Positions 34,701 through 46,690 of a stretch of 64,000 bases of DNA are shown piece by piece. The notes beneath the pieces were generated by a model, which had not been told where the DNA came from, made no database searches, and saw only the letters and a list, made by a program, of their open reading frames with translations. The stretch lies in NCBI GenBank assembly GCA_904066235.2, contig CAJFCV020000004.1, forward strand, positions 4,898,001-4,962,000, in the 5' to 3' direction. Every line of letters begins with the position of its first letter. Position 1 is the stretch's first letter. Position numbers and translations under genes: made by a program. This DNA is from Bursaphelenchus xylophilus (Eukaryota > Nematoda > Chromadorea > Rhabditida > Aphelenchoididae).

Positions 34701-37700
34701 AGTTGGTGCTCGTTGATAGGATAGGGAAAGGTGGGTAGAAAGCGAAGTCGTGAATCAGTCATGACTATCATGGTTGTTATGGCATTGTTATGTACAGAAT
34801 ATGTTGTTACCATCCAAAGGCTAACAACTCTACATCTAGACGTTAACAACCTTCTTGCATGCCATCTCTAATACCCATTTACTGCACTAGAGCCCCTTGT
34901 TCCGTCGCTCTTGCGGTTCGTTCGAGGCTTATCAGCAATCAGGCCGGACAGTGTTCCGTTTCCCTTCTCTAGTCAAATAATCGGCCTCTCACCTTCCGGG
35001 TTCTGTCCTTCCCGGAGCCGGAAACCTTCGGGAATGCCATCTTGCCCGGGTCGCTTTACTGGTAATCTTATCTTTATTTTGTTTGTCATCTCGAGTGCCA
35101 CAACTTTTGCGCGTTTTTATCAACTGGAAATGGGACCGGACCTTCTCTTTATGCAAATATAGGCATGTAGATTGGCAAGTGTAGGTCTGGTCGATTTAAT
35201 CGGTCTCTATGAAGTGTCCCCTGAATGGCATGAGCGTACAAAGATAATGTAAGCCGGAATGTTCTCAAGTCATCCTATACAAAAACAATTCATTAGTTCC
35301 CTAAAGCCCATCCACTTGATTTGCGTTACAAATGGCAGCCGAAGTTGCGTGTTCGTCTTTCCGTGGGCCCCATATCGGTACTTACCGGGAGTCAGGCAAG
35401 GTGTGGGCAGGGCGGCGGGGATTAAAGAAGGACGAAGAGAGCGGGGACCGGGGGCGTTTCAAAGCCCCTTTTGTGATGTTGTGATATGTTGTTATGCACT
35501 CGTAAGTGAGTGTGTGTGTATACTTTTTTGTGGCCTTTAATTCCAAACAAAAAATCTCCTGGCCATTTGCACATTTCCGTTCCGAGCATTTTCCAAACTT
35601 TTCGAAACCGTTTTGGCATAAATTTTGGATTCTGAACCAATTTTTCGACTCTCCAACGTGGCAGAAACTCGATGCAAAGGATCTAATGAGTCAAGGGATG
35701 CTGCCAAATGTTGCAGAAGCTTTGCAGAGATTTTTCCTTACTCCGGGCTGTTTATTGCGGGCGTTAAAATACCCGGAAATATGTGTTTACAGACAAAATT
35801 ACCGTAATCATTTATTCTGAGCATCCGTTTGCTCAATTTTCTTTTCAAATTTACTTTTTTGGCACTTTTTGCCTACAAAATGAGCGTTTCAAAACGTTCT
35901 CGCTCATTCTCAAAACTCCAAATAGCAACACTCGATTACAAAGCCATCCCTGCACTCTTGCCCCGCTCACAATTACAAACCCATCTCTTTTCGAACTTTT
36001 TGTTATACTTTGGCGTCGTTCCTCTCTCCGTTCTCTGTTTCTCTCGCGAAACGCTCTTTTTAAATAATTAGTTTGTGGTATTTAGTTGTAATTTTATACG
36101 AGGCCATGATGTTTTGCTGTAATCCGGCGATTTTGGTGCATGTTTTTCGGTGCTAGTTAAAGAATAATAGTTGGAGTCTTGAACCGCTGTACTTTCAAAG
36201 CCGTTTTACTGCGTTTAATTGGCTTTACGGTTCGGTTGATGTGCGAACGTAAGCGACACTTAGCATGTAATCTTTATCTCTTAACAAATCCGCTGACTGA
36301 AAACGGTTTTCTCCCGGATTATCCTTCGCCTTTTTCTCATATTCGATATTAACTTTAAAGCGTTCATTTCTGGCGAGATTAGATGCCCCCAATTTCCAGT
36401 TTTCTTGAGGCCATGAAGCTGTTGAAATCGCTATGTATTATGGTTACAATAAAGATTGCGAATGTAGCTGCCAATTTCTTGCGACAGAATTATTGTATAT
36501 AATTTTTCGAGCCGAATGCCGTCTCCCAAGTTTGCATCGTTTAAGCGAAGAATCCAATCGAATTCCACTCCCTTAAAACTGTTTTTTAATGCGCGACAGT
36601 TCCTCGTTGCCCCCTTCAGCCTCTCTTACCCTCTCGGATTAAAAAGACACGCGACAAAACGTGAAGGAGCAGATCGCGGGTCAGTTGGCCCCATCTTAAC
36701 TTAAGGGGAGCGTGCTGCTTGCCGGGATGACGTAACGCCGTGGGGTCAGGATCACCGACTTTACCCGGGTATTCGGGTCGGATCGGAAGTGTAAATATTT
36801 GGATTTAGCCGAGAGATCTCTGGGAATCTTTAAAGAACAGTGCGGATGTAATTATTCTGACGATTTACCTAAAATAAAGAGAATCTAGACTTCCCGTAAT
36901 TACTGTACCTTCATGAACAAACTCTTATGCTAATTTCGGAAGGGAGACGAAAAGTTGGGGCCATAAGTTCTTCAGAAATTAGCGATTCCCATGCCTGGCC
37001 ACAACTTTTTTGTGCTTTGGAGGGGTTTTCTTTTATGAAAATGTCAGATTCAGCTGTTCGGCTTCGGAATCCGCTCTTGTTTCGAGGTTTTTTTTATAGT
37101 CTTCGGCTTTTCATGATCACCACTTCCGAACTGAAGATGTCTTCCTTTTCCATAAATTTGCATAATTTCAGTCTTTGTTATTTCTTCGAAAGATTAGCCT
37201 AATAAAAGATGTCCTGAACATCATCCTCCCTGGTCCTCAGCCCCCATCATAACTCTTATTCTTGAGTTGTTTCTCTGCCCTTCCGTTAACAGAATCTTTT
37301 CCTTCCGGTCGGGTGCATATCAAGAGTTTTGGCCGTTTAGACGACTCTTACCACGCTTACCGCTCTTCCGACGACTCTCCAAAAACTTTGTTCCCTTTTC
37401 TCGCCAACCGTTTGCCACTTAATTCTCTCTTTAAATTAACTCCCGGCAGTTTTAAATGCTCTGTTAACAGACGATGTCTTATGTATGTGTGAGTGTGTTT
37501 ATTTGGCTTGTTCCAATTACTCCGTACGCAATGGTTATAGGGGTTTTGAATTTAAATATAAGTTTTAATTAATTTGGCTCTTCATTTGCGTGTCAATTGC
37601 CCGATCCCGGTCTCTGTGTTCCGTCCGCTCTCTCCCGCCGTGTGATAACAACCATTTCCCGGGGTTTTACACCTTTTGTTGCCATCCGGCTCATTAATGG

Positions 37701-40700
37701 CTAGCTGCGCTGGGAACATTTCCACGCTGCAGGGGGACCCCGTTTTCACCTGTTCACGTACTTTCTAGTGGAAAATAATTTTATTTGATATTAACCTTTG
37801 AAGGTTTCGTGTGGCTTGGAATGGTTCAACGTTCCCTGTTCCCACTGCTTGTTTTTGGGCGTTTAATCAGCTGGATTACTGTAATTAGGAGTTCCATTTT
37901 GACTCTTTTCTGGCTCTTTGTAGCGCGTAGAATATAATGCAAAGTATTTGCATATTTAATGCAGCGGATTGGAGAAACTTGGCCGAGAGTTTCGTTGACT
38001 CCCAGAAGTTTCGAATCCGTTATCATCCTGAGCTACAAATCCATCCTCCCCATACCTCCTCTTTTCGCACAAACAATGTACTCCATAGATGTTGGGGGAT
38101 TAAGGCGATGAGTGGCACAGGCCCTCGAGGCGTAAAACCCCTCACCTGGGTGGAAGTGAGGGCTGTCTCGGCCCTTCTTTACCCTCGCCTATGACAGTTA
38201 CTTTGCTGTAGAGAACCCTGAAGATGACTAATAATGTCATCGACATCATCCGGCCCTAAACTTTGTGTGCGCGACTTGTTGGCCGGGCGCTCTTTTAATG
38301 GAATTCCCCCACTTTCTCCTACTTTTCTGTGTCCCTTTTTAACACGCTCACGTTCGATGTTCTCGCGGCCCCCCAGAGGGCCGCCGGGGCCGCGGATTGC
38401 CCTGTTTCATGCCCTCGGGGGACACAATTAATTGGAACGCCGCGCCGTCAGGTGCTGATTACCCACGGATTTTTGGACTTTGTGGTTCGGATTGGGGGCA
38501 GGGGAATAATTCCCGGAAATAATCGGTCATCCTGACATGTTTTGTATTATCTTAAGTCTTCAATTTGTCCTTTTAAAAGCCGTTGAGCTTCTCCCAAAAA
38601 AGTGAAAAACCCCCCGAATTGCTTTTGACTAGAACAAAAGACATCAAACAGCACAAGTTGTAACTTTTTATTGCTCCAAACACTGCACAGTACACCCAAA
38701 AAGAGTTTGTTTTATTATACAGAGTTGTTCGGCTCTCTGCACTTTTGGCGTTTTCAACGAAATCCGTGAGTCCTGTGATCGGGAAACTCGTTATCCATGA
38801 GATTATGTCATATTCAATTGCATTGAGCAATGGATTCGAATTCCGAGTTTAAATTAAGGAATCGCGTGTCCGGAGACGCTAAAAACTCGAGCGATTTGCG
38901 TAAACCGTGGTATTTGAGGCTACTGTATGCCTGACAGCGAGATTTATTCAAATTTCCGGTTTCACAATCGAATGCCCGGAGGGCAAATCCCTCATTTCCG
39001 GCTTGAGGATCCTCAGGCCCTCGGGCGGTTAGTGGAATCGATGGCTTTAGTTTCTTTTTTGTAGGTGTTAATGTAGTTTTTTTGCACAATCTCCGTATCT
39101 TTTAGTTCCTCTGATATCATCCATCTGAATCTGGCATCTTTATATCATTTTAAATTCTTCTTATATCATTTTTTGGAGCCAGCCCTTACACAGACGCAAC
39201 ATTTCCTGTACTTTTCCGTCTTGTAAACGGTGAGCCCTGGGGCTATCGTTATTTTTACATCTAATTTGCGTGTAAACCCGTTACTTTTTGCCGTTTATCT
39301 ATCTTTTTTTGGGTTAAATCATTACAACGAGCGCTTTTATGATAACCGGAAAGTGTTTCGTGGCCAGTATAATATTATATAAATAGGTGTAGCAGAAGGG
39401 ATTAGTGTAAGCGGGCGGTCATTGCGCGGATGTAAAAGACCCGACGAAGGGCCATAAATCATGGCCGGACATACGGATCTGGACAATTAGAGGGCATCCG
39501 GGACTTAAAAGGATTTATACCCGGGCATCTTTATGAATACATTTGGCTTAATTATAAAGTTTTACTGCAGTAGATGGACTAATGTCATCAAAGTCTCACT
39601 TTTCCGAGCCTAATCTTCTTTTACCCGAAACTTTGCGTCATAAAGTTTACATCAAAAAGACACAATAGACTTGGCGTGTTATTTGTCCGTAATTTGAGTT
39701 CCCAAGATATTCCACCTCGTTTTTATTGAATTTCCATGGGCGAACACCGCCAGGTTACCTTATCATAGGCGAGCGATGTTTCTATTTCTCTGTGTTTATC
39801 GTTCCCAAAGATCCCACGTTTATATCGTGTTGTCGTAGACCAATTAAGACTAACCCTTTCGCTTTTAGCATACCCCCCATACAGCAGTTACGCCGGCTAC
39901 GTCCCCAATCCATCGGTGGATCCCCAGTTTGCCTATCCCGGCTACAGTAACCCGTTTGGGGGCTACTTTGATCCCTCCCATCCCCGACTTCAACACTCCA
40001 TCTCCCAGCCAACCGCAGCACGGCCTCATCGACCGGTCGGTGGAGCCCAATCGACTCCCGTTTCTCATCGCTCCACGCCCCAACCTCCACATCAACCTCA
40101 AGGTCAGATGGAGCTCATCCAAAGCCTGCCACATGAGATCAAGCAGGAGAACGGGATGATGCCAATGCTCAATATTCAGAACAACTTCAAACCCCTCACG
40201 ATGAATGGAATGAACGGATCGACGAGTTCCTCGATGGACTCAAATATCCAGTTGTGGCAGTTCTTGTTGGAATTATTGACTCACAATGAACACCCGGACC
40301 TCATTCAGTGGACCAACAATGAAGGAGAATTCAAGGTAAGTGGATGAAACTTGCAAAGGCGAACAGTTTCTTCATATTTTGAAGAGATTTTACAACATGA
40401 TTTATGTAACAAAATTTTATTTGCAGCTGATCGATGCCGAAGCCGTCGCTCGATTATGGGGACTCAGAAAAGGCAAAACCCAGATGAATTACGACAAACT
40501 CAGCCGAGCGCTTCGGTATTATTACGACAAAAACATAATCAAAAAAGTGAATGGACAGAAGTTTGTGTATCGTTTCGTGGTCTCCGGAGATGCTTGTACG
40601 AATGAAGCGATGACTTACGCTCTTCAACGACAGCAAATGCAACAGGCCGGCCTTCTCCAACCCAATCATATGGCCAGACCCACTCTCCCGAGCACCGATC

Positions 40701-41850
40701 TCAACTTTTTCCGCCGAAATTTGACTCCTTCAACAAGCTCGGCGTCAACGGAATTGGAGTTGTCGAAGCCTCTTCAAGTCCAGAATACCACCTCCACGCC
40801 TTCGCCAATGAATTCGACTTGTTCGCCAGGATCTGTAGGAAGCTCTTCGGGGGTCTCTTCAGCTGGGACATCAACTTCCAACCTCAGCGATGTCTATCAT
40901 GGCCAACAACATCATCAACAGCATTCTTCTCGTCCTTCATCTACTGCCTCAACCAATCACAGCACTCCCCATCAAACATCGAGGAAACGGAAGGCGGAAT
41001 CAGATGGATTCAGCCTGGATAAGATCAAGATCGAGCCCATGAGTATAAGTTCTTACAGTAACCAAGCGACACCCAACTCTGCAAATGATTTGAATGATCA
41101 ATCGATGCATCACAACTCTCACAATGGTCCCAGAAAGTCCAAACCCAAGCCGATGCCTTTGGATTTGACTGGAGTTTCCAATGTGAATAGTGGAGATAAC
41201 TCAACCAACAATGCCAGCGCTGCCCCATCGACGAACAGCAATCTGTCAGCGATGCAGGCTGCCAACAACTTGATCATGGCCTCCTCTCCTTTGTTGCTGC
41301 AGAACTCTCCTCTCCTTAATTTGTATGCAGTGGCATCCCTGTCCAATTCTTTGATGAACCCCGCCAGTCCTTTGGCGGCCTTCTCTCAAGTCCTGCCCAG
41401 TCCACTTCATTTGGCTGCCTTTGCCGCGAGTCCAACCTGTAAGTTATTCTATGGTAGTCCAACTTGTAAGTCATAAGGGTATTCTCTATGTTATCATAAG
41501 ATAACTTGACTTGTCTCCGTATTACAATCGATAATCATAAATTATTTTCAGTCAACAACAACAACCATTTGTCGATGTTTGGCAATTCCCTCTCAGCATT
41601 GACCACCCCGATTCCCAGCAACACCCCGCAGCAGAATCGACTCAACGCTCAACAGCATTTCTTCCAATTCCCTCCTCCATCGGCCCAACAAACAGCAGTC
41701 GCAAATCTGGCAGCAATCCTCAAATCGCCCGGTCTCAACTCTCCATTCTTGAGTGCGATGGGACTGGGGACCCCTAACAACAACACCACCAAATTCAACT
41801 TGTCGCCTGATGCCCTCAAAACCCCCATCCCCCCAATTCGAGAGGGCTGA
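25739..41850 (+). CDS. lin-1: LIN-1-like ETS transcription factor (ELK/TCF class)
   Basis: Exons are 25739-25877, 39869-40335, 40427-41438 and 41552-41850, giving 638 residues. The ETS domain spans about residues 172-253 ([20 protein letters not shown], then [46 protein letters not shown]). Before it lies a 171-residue Gln/Pro/Tyr-rich region with an IKQE sequence. After it come [10 protein letters not shown] (a second SUMO-type I-K-x-E) and Ser/Asn-rich sequence. Near the C-terminus FQFP (residues 577-580, bases 41662-41673) is the FxFP docking site for ERK that is known from LIN-1. LIN-1 represses vulval fate until MPK-1/ERK phosphorylates it. The first exon is joined through a 14-kb intron; the phase fits and the Gly/Tyr-rich sequence runs on smoothly ([13 protein letters not shown]), but this join is the least certain part. 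Poly(A) signal AATAAA is at 42336. Confidence 0.85.
26458..26694 (-). CDS. Candidate small nested ORF in the lin-1 intron, 78 residues
   Basis: The frame starts at Met with [20 protein letters not shown], continues with [20 protein letters not shown] and ends GKEGD. It is hydrophilic and predicted helical, with an acidic C-terminal part. No family is recognised, no signal peptide or membrane segment is present, and no poly(A) signal was identified. The strand is purine-rich, which favours hydrophilic-looking chance frames. Confidence 0.25.
   Translation of the reverse strand: MSPTSNEECDLGDILALKQEENSPPLQKPGRYEIKKEASSIWDQCGNILRKKREEIKDNLELEFLEVENGGGQGKEGD
28043..28316 (-). CDS. Candidate terminal exon of a nested antisense gene
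   Basis: An acceptor (TATTTGCAG) precedes an exon open for 90 codons with [36 protein letters not shown] and [19 protein letters not shown], ending at TAA 28045-28043. A poly(A) signal AATAAA on the same strand (27967-27972) follows about 70 bases later. A possible preceding exon ending at 28643 gives matching phase, but its own acceptor is poor. The product is unrecognised. Confidence 0.33.
29967..30203 (-). CDS. Candidate antisense coding segment in the lin-1 intron
   Basis: The frame is open through [40 protein letters not shown] and [20 protein letters not shown], stopping at TGA. It looks protein-like, but no clear acceptor, donor or family was found. It could be an exon of the same nested gene as the 28.0-kb segment, or a relic. 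Confidence 0.2.
   Translation of the reverse strand, partial: ALLFPQMTKEIKNRWASIKTSVGYPCSITKSVVEDIIADRKTFQQAHNSLYGPESIVIRAFKAVPLFEGSDFMNSRTV
31210..31545 (-). other. Antisense coding-like segment with a CCHC-like motif
   Basis: One frame contains [14 protein letters not shown], which fits the C-x2-C-x4-H-x4-C zinc-knuckle spacing of gag and RNA-binding proteins. A different frame downstream reads [20 protein letters not shown] and ends at a TAA overlapping AATAAA. The two frames do not join without a frameshift or an unseen intron, so this may be a decayed element or chance. Confidence 0.2.
33390..33743 (-). other. Antisense coding-like segment, unrecognised
   Basis: The second half of this frame reads [20 protein letters not shown], then [20 protein letters not shown], ending EEPNTA at TAA. 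It resembles a helical, charged protein, but no splice context or family was found. Confidence 0.18.
41439..41465 (+). other. Alternative in-phase 27-base extension of lin-1 exon 3
   Basis: Two near-identical donors occur in tandem: AGTCCAACCT|GTAAGT (GT at 41439) and AGTCCAACTT|GTAAGT (GT at 41466). Using the second adds exactly nine codons and keeps the phase into the last exon. Confidence 0.6.
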
Positions 41851-42695
41851 AAGTTCTGTATCTCATTGCAACTTGATGTCATAATGTTGTCCTTAATATG
41901 ACTGACGTTATGGTTTTCGGTTCACCCTTCCACTCATGAGGATCTGGTCTTTTGTGCTGTTTAGGCGTCTTATCATACTGTACTTTCACTGCAACTCTTA
42001 GGTATTTTTTGGTAGATGTATATGTAATGTAAGTTATTCATTTTGAACTTGATCTTGCTCCGAAGGTCTACAGGGTCATTGTAATCTCTCCGATTGTGGT
42101 TATGGCACCCCCCTTTTGTCTCCGTTTTTGTTACAGTATCCCCAGCAGTACCGGTTTTGTGTTGTATTATAAAATTGTAGATCTGCACTCGAACATCTCT
42201 TTTTCTTGTTCCTCCCTATATATCTTCAGCATCACAATATCCGTGTTTTGTTCATAAAAAGAGTACTATTTATCAATCTTTAACAGTATTGTAATGTTTG
42301 TTTATTGTATAGCTAAAAGATCGAAAAAAAACTGAAATAAATATGTTAATCCTAAGGTGCACGATGATTCAAAAAAAAGTGTATTCTCGTTTGATTGTGG
42401 TTTATTTTGATTTCCTTTACTAATTACAACTATACTCTGTTAAATGCCCTAAGGGCCAAAGACGAGATTAATTAGGATTACATCTACTAACCGGGTAATC
42501 ATAACATTTACACTGTAATACGCGTATCGCTGAGGACGGCGAGACATTATGGCTTTGGATAGAACAAAAAGAAAAGAGATGAATCAAAGACAAGAGAAAA
42601 GACCCGTTTTACACTACTCTTTGTACAACAGTTGTTACACCCACAACTTTATTAAGACTAAGGCTAAAGACTGTACAAGACACCAGAAACTAAGC
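41851..42695. other. 3' UTR of lin-1-like gene and convergent spacer
   Basis: This contains the lin-1 3' region with AATAAA at 42336-42341, and then the 3' end of the opposite QSOX gene. The plus-strand open frame starting at 42549 is antisense to the QSOX terminal exon and is not a gene. Confidence 0.6.
42336..42341 (+). terminator. Poly(A) signal of the lin-1-like gene
   Basis: AATAAA occurs 486 bases after the stop codon, implying a 3' UTR of about half a kilobase, long for this window and a possible site of post-transcriptional control. Confidence 0.5.
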
Positions 42696-44973
42696 CTAAT
42701 GCACTCGGTTATACGGCCGGATGTTAACATAGTATCTGAGCAGGAAATTGCGGACCTTCCTCCGACTGAATTGCCCTCCGGCATGGCAGGTCGGGCAAAG
42801 GAAGAAGGGTGGAAATTGGTACTTGAGAAACTGCGGATCCTCTGTTACATCACCGTGCAGGCGATTGTTTACAATGTTATGAGCTCGCCACAAATACATG
42901 AACATATCATGAGAGTTCTTCACCTAAAACAATATAATCAATGTAAGGTTGGCCACAAAATAAATAATGAAAAAGCAGAAATCCAATTTTAAATAGAAAC
43001 CACTTACTCGTTCCTCATTCATTGGGAATTTCTGTGTGGTCATCTCCATAAAGTGTTGCTTACAGTTTTCACACCCAAAGAAAGAGTTGACCCATCCTTG
43101 GATGTACTTCAATGGAGTGATGGGCTTGATTGTCTTGGCTAAACAGCAACTTTATTTAATTACAGAGCTAAGATACCTTTAATTGTGTCCATATAAGTGT
43201 GAATTGTTAATGTGTGGAAGGTCGTCCAAAGGCCACAAGTATAACCTCTAAATTGAGGTCCACTTCCTCGGCAATGTTGCCAGTCAGCATCGGTGGGGAA
43301 AGGCTTGCCGTAACGGTCCTGAAAGAACAATAAGAATTATAGAATATGATGTAAGGCTGTTCGATGTGATATATTGGAGCATAAAGGACAAACCTCTAGT
43401 CCTTCAAAGGTTGTTTTCCATTCTTTGATGGAGATCTGGCCAGGTTTTGTGTCTAACATCTTCCTCAGTTGATCGAAGACCTCCTTGGCGGCGGAGCTCT
43501 TTTTCAGCGCCTAAAATTTATATTATACCAGACATTAATTTTAAAAAATTTGTTTGATGATTTCGCTATTCAAAATAACCTTACCACACTAGTAGACCGT
43601 TTCAAAGCGCGTCGTTGAAGTCCGTTCGCATATGATACCGTTGGAAAATGCTAAAAGAATCAAATAAAAAAATTGCCTTCTCATTCTTACATCCGCCAAT
43701 AACGACACAAAGTTCTGAAGATTGGTAAAGTTCTGTCCAGTAACAAAGTCATTGGCTCTGACTACTTCATCCAATAAAGCAGACCTCATCGCCTTCAACA
43801 TGTCAGTTTCTGACGCAAAGAACATCTGTTGGCATCGCTCTGGCTGTTTGTCGCAATGGATAATGTTCGAGGGCTTGGGGGTGGTGGCCTGAATTACCGG
43901 AGGCCTCGTCACCCTCTCGTTAGGGTCAGCTCTTGCCATTACATCTTGTAGAGTTGTGTATCCATAGCTGGAATGAACATAATAATAAATTGACCAAAAG
44001 CAGAGCAATGATGTATAAAGAATAACTTACGGGCTCATGAAGATGCTCTGCTGATTTCCCCGTTTGAATAGCGCCACATAAGGGAAGCTGTTGATTTGAA
44101 GCATCTGGACCAAAGGAGAGTTGGCCATGGCTCTTCGAACGCCAACATGACCGCGATAAGGCCATAAATCGAGCATAGCCTGGGCAGCAACGCTGTCATA
44201 CTGCTCAAAGACTATGGCCATGTACATTGCCTGAGGGAGGATTCCATTCCAGAGGTCTTCAAACTTGGTTTGACTGAAAACGAAAGTCATCTTCGATAAA
44301 AGTCAGTCCTTTTACATTCATTGTAAGTCCTTACCCAGTAACATCAACATAGCCGAAGTTGGGCCAGTCCGGGTATCGCCTAAGGCTATATTCATTTGTG
44401 ACTTTTGAAGCCAACTGATCTCTCAGATTGGTGCCGGAGTGAGCTGGCTCTAGAAGTTGGCCTTCGGCATAATTGGTGGCTGTTCGAGGGAAATACTAAA
44501 GCAACTGTATAGATCTATAAACACAACCTTACCTTGAGCATGGGGAAGTGGCTGATTCCATTCTTCTTACAGATATCTGCATTAAAAGCGTCAGCACAAT
44601 TGATGGCAGAGACTATGGTAACTTCCTTCCAATTAACCACCAAAGAAGCAAATTCCTTAAAGAAAGGAGCAAACGCGCGACAATGGCCGCACCAGTCAGC
44701 GTAGAACTCGACCAAAAATGAATTCTGTCTAGTCGGATCAAAGATCGTGTCATCGAACGTCAGCTATAACATAAATATAAGATTTATCACCTTCCTCATG
44801 ACAATAAATTAAGTTTTCCGACCTACCTGATCCAAATGCAGGATCGGTTCCAATCCAGGGATGTAGAGGAGAGACTGCGAACCTTGTGGATGGTATGTAA
44901 AAGTGGATCGAAGAGCTGTCGAATCCATCAAAAGCAGTAGAAGAAAGATGCCACTAGACCACCGAGAGATCAT
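42696..44973 (-). CDS. Quiescin sulfhydryl oxidase (QSOX)
   Basis: Minus-strand exons are 44973-44827, 44763-44533, 44495-44335, 44273-44031, 43967-43691, 43650-43585, 43510-43394, 43318-43177, 43138-43008 and 42923-42696, giving 580 residues. A signal peptide (GIFLLLLLMDSTA) begins the protein. A thioredoxin domain follows with EFYADWCGHCRAF (active-site CGHC, residues 74-77), then a second, redox-inactive thioredoxin-like region. The Erv/ALR domain has FRGYTCGLWTTFHTL, the FAD-proximal disulphide FFGCENCKQHF (484-487), WRAHNIVN and the C-terminal LCPTC (548-551). QSOX oxidises thiols of secreted proteins and passes electrons through FAD to oxygen, in the Golgi or outside the cell. No C-terminal transmembrane segment is present, so the product should be soluble or secreted. 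An AG just before the start (ATCTTTTCAG) suggests cis- or spliced-leader splicing. Confidence 0.95.
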
Positions 44974-46690
44974 CTCTAGTCTGAAAAGATGACTTTACTA
45001 TAGTCATCAGCAAACAGGCATCGCAAAATCCACGTAATAAGAAATGAACAAGTTGAAAAAACAAAAGATTAAAAGGCATTTTGAGGATTTAAAGAGGGAA
45101 AGAGGAACGTCGACCGTCTCCATGGATCAATTTACCATTTATTTTGGGTCAAAACGTTTCGAACTTTTGCTTAAAACCTCCGCTGCCTACGTTCGAAATG
45201 TCAGAATGACTTGAAATCTGAAATGCAATCAAACAAAGCTATGAATCGTTGGAATACAATCGCATCGCAAGATTTCAGCCTTGGCGGATATTCAAAATCA
45301 GCTTTATCTTGATTTTCGGTCCCAAGAATTTTGATCTGACGTCATCCCGTTGGCGTTCCCAACAAATCCATTCAGAGACTGTGTAATATCGCTTATATCA
45401 TATATTATATTATAGTCATATTACTAACAAAATCCCCCTCAAATGACGTCCAAACTCAGCTGCTTTTATCAAACTTTTTGGGCGTGGCCAATCGAAAAGG
45501 CCAAAGATTTTTTCAAAGACTTGGCCTCACGTAAAAGTTCTAGAATGACTCACTTGAAACAAATGTTTGACATCCGGATATACAAGTATAAAGTAGTGTA
45601 TTTAAAAGGTAAATAAACCAAAAAAGAATAGAAAAGTGGGAGGGAACAGCTAGGGTAAATAAAATACGGTGAAAAGTATTTGAATTGAACTGAAATTAAA
45701 CCGTCTGGGGGTGGAAAAGGCGGCTTGGAATGTCGTAGGATGATTGAGAAATGAAATAAAAGTAAAACAACAAAAGAAAGACGGCTCTAATCCTTTGATT
45801 ACTATCCGGGAGACAGATTTAACATCTGAATTCGGCGGAATTCGGCTTGTTTACTTCCCAGGGGACTAAAATAAGTTATGAAAAAACTATTTCTGTTTCC
45901 TGCTTTAGTATCGTTTCAAAGTCGCTTTATTTTACCTCAACGTTCGTTTTGTAAATTCTGTTGTTACATTCTCTCTCCATTCATTTCTAATATTATACTT
46001 TCTCATTTCTCACCCAGAAATGTCTTTGACTCAAAAATGCAAAAAAATGATAAATGCCAGAGGGCATGATTGATTGGACCAGACGTCGACAAACATTTGA
46101 CCTGCAAAAAATATTTTCCCACCTGTAAGCCCACAGTTGTTTTTTGTCATCCATGTTGCAAAGGATATCTTTAGAATGATAAATCATAACGTAAGAAAAG
46201 ATAACGGGTATTTTTGGAATTTATAGTTAAAAAAATAAAAGTTGTATACAGTATTAGGTCATAATATCATGAAGAAGGTGCAGCTTTATGAATAAATGGA
46301 GAATTCTCTGATCTTTTTTGTAAATAATAAGAGTAACGAATACGAGAATTATCTTGAGAAGACGGTAAAAAACTTATGCTACTGACGACAATTTACTTTC
46401 ATCAGCCTAACAATAACAGTATATCTCTTGCCTTTCCGCCTCGTTTTTCTTGAAGCCCCGCCCTTAGAAGTGGGTTAAACCACCTGAGCGAACCCTTAAT
46501 TTCGGAAAAAGGTCGGTTTTCTGGTTTGGTTAAAAACAAAAAAAAATCAACAAAAGACGCCGCTAAACCGGTAGCCGGGAGTGTAAAGTGACCAGGGTTT
46601 TTTGAAGGTTATTACTATCAAATTACAACTCGATTTACAGACATCTTTGTTGTCTATCAGCAATTTTCAATCATAAAACTATTTCCAGAT

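Larger units (their letters stand above)
25878..39868 (+). other. 14-kb first intron of the lin-1-like gene
   Basis: The intron starts GTAGGT and ends CGCTTTTAG. It is over a hundred times longer than the usual introns of this window and is less AT-rich than the other non-coding DNA. Many short open frames occur on both strands. Five antisense islands that look more protein-like are listed separately. Long first introns of developmental regulators often hold enhancers or nested genes; I cannot tell which applies here. Confidence 0.6.

Noticed and set aside
42549..42992. 147-residue plus-strand open frame
   Set aside because: It is antisense to the QSOX terminal exons, whose conserved motifs explain the openness.
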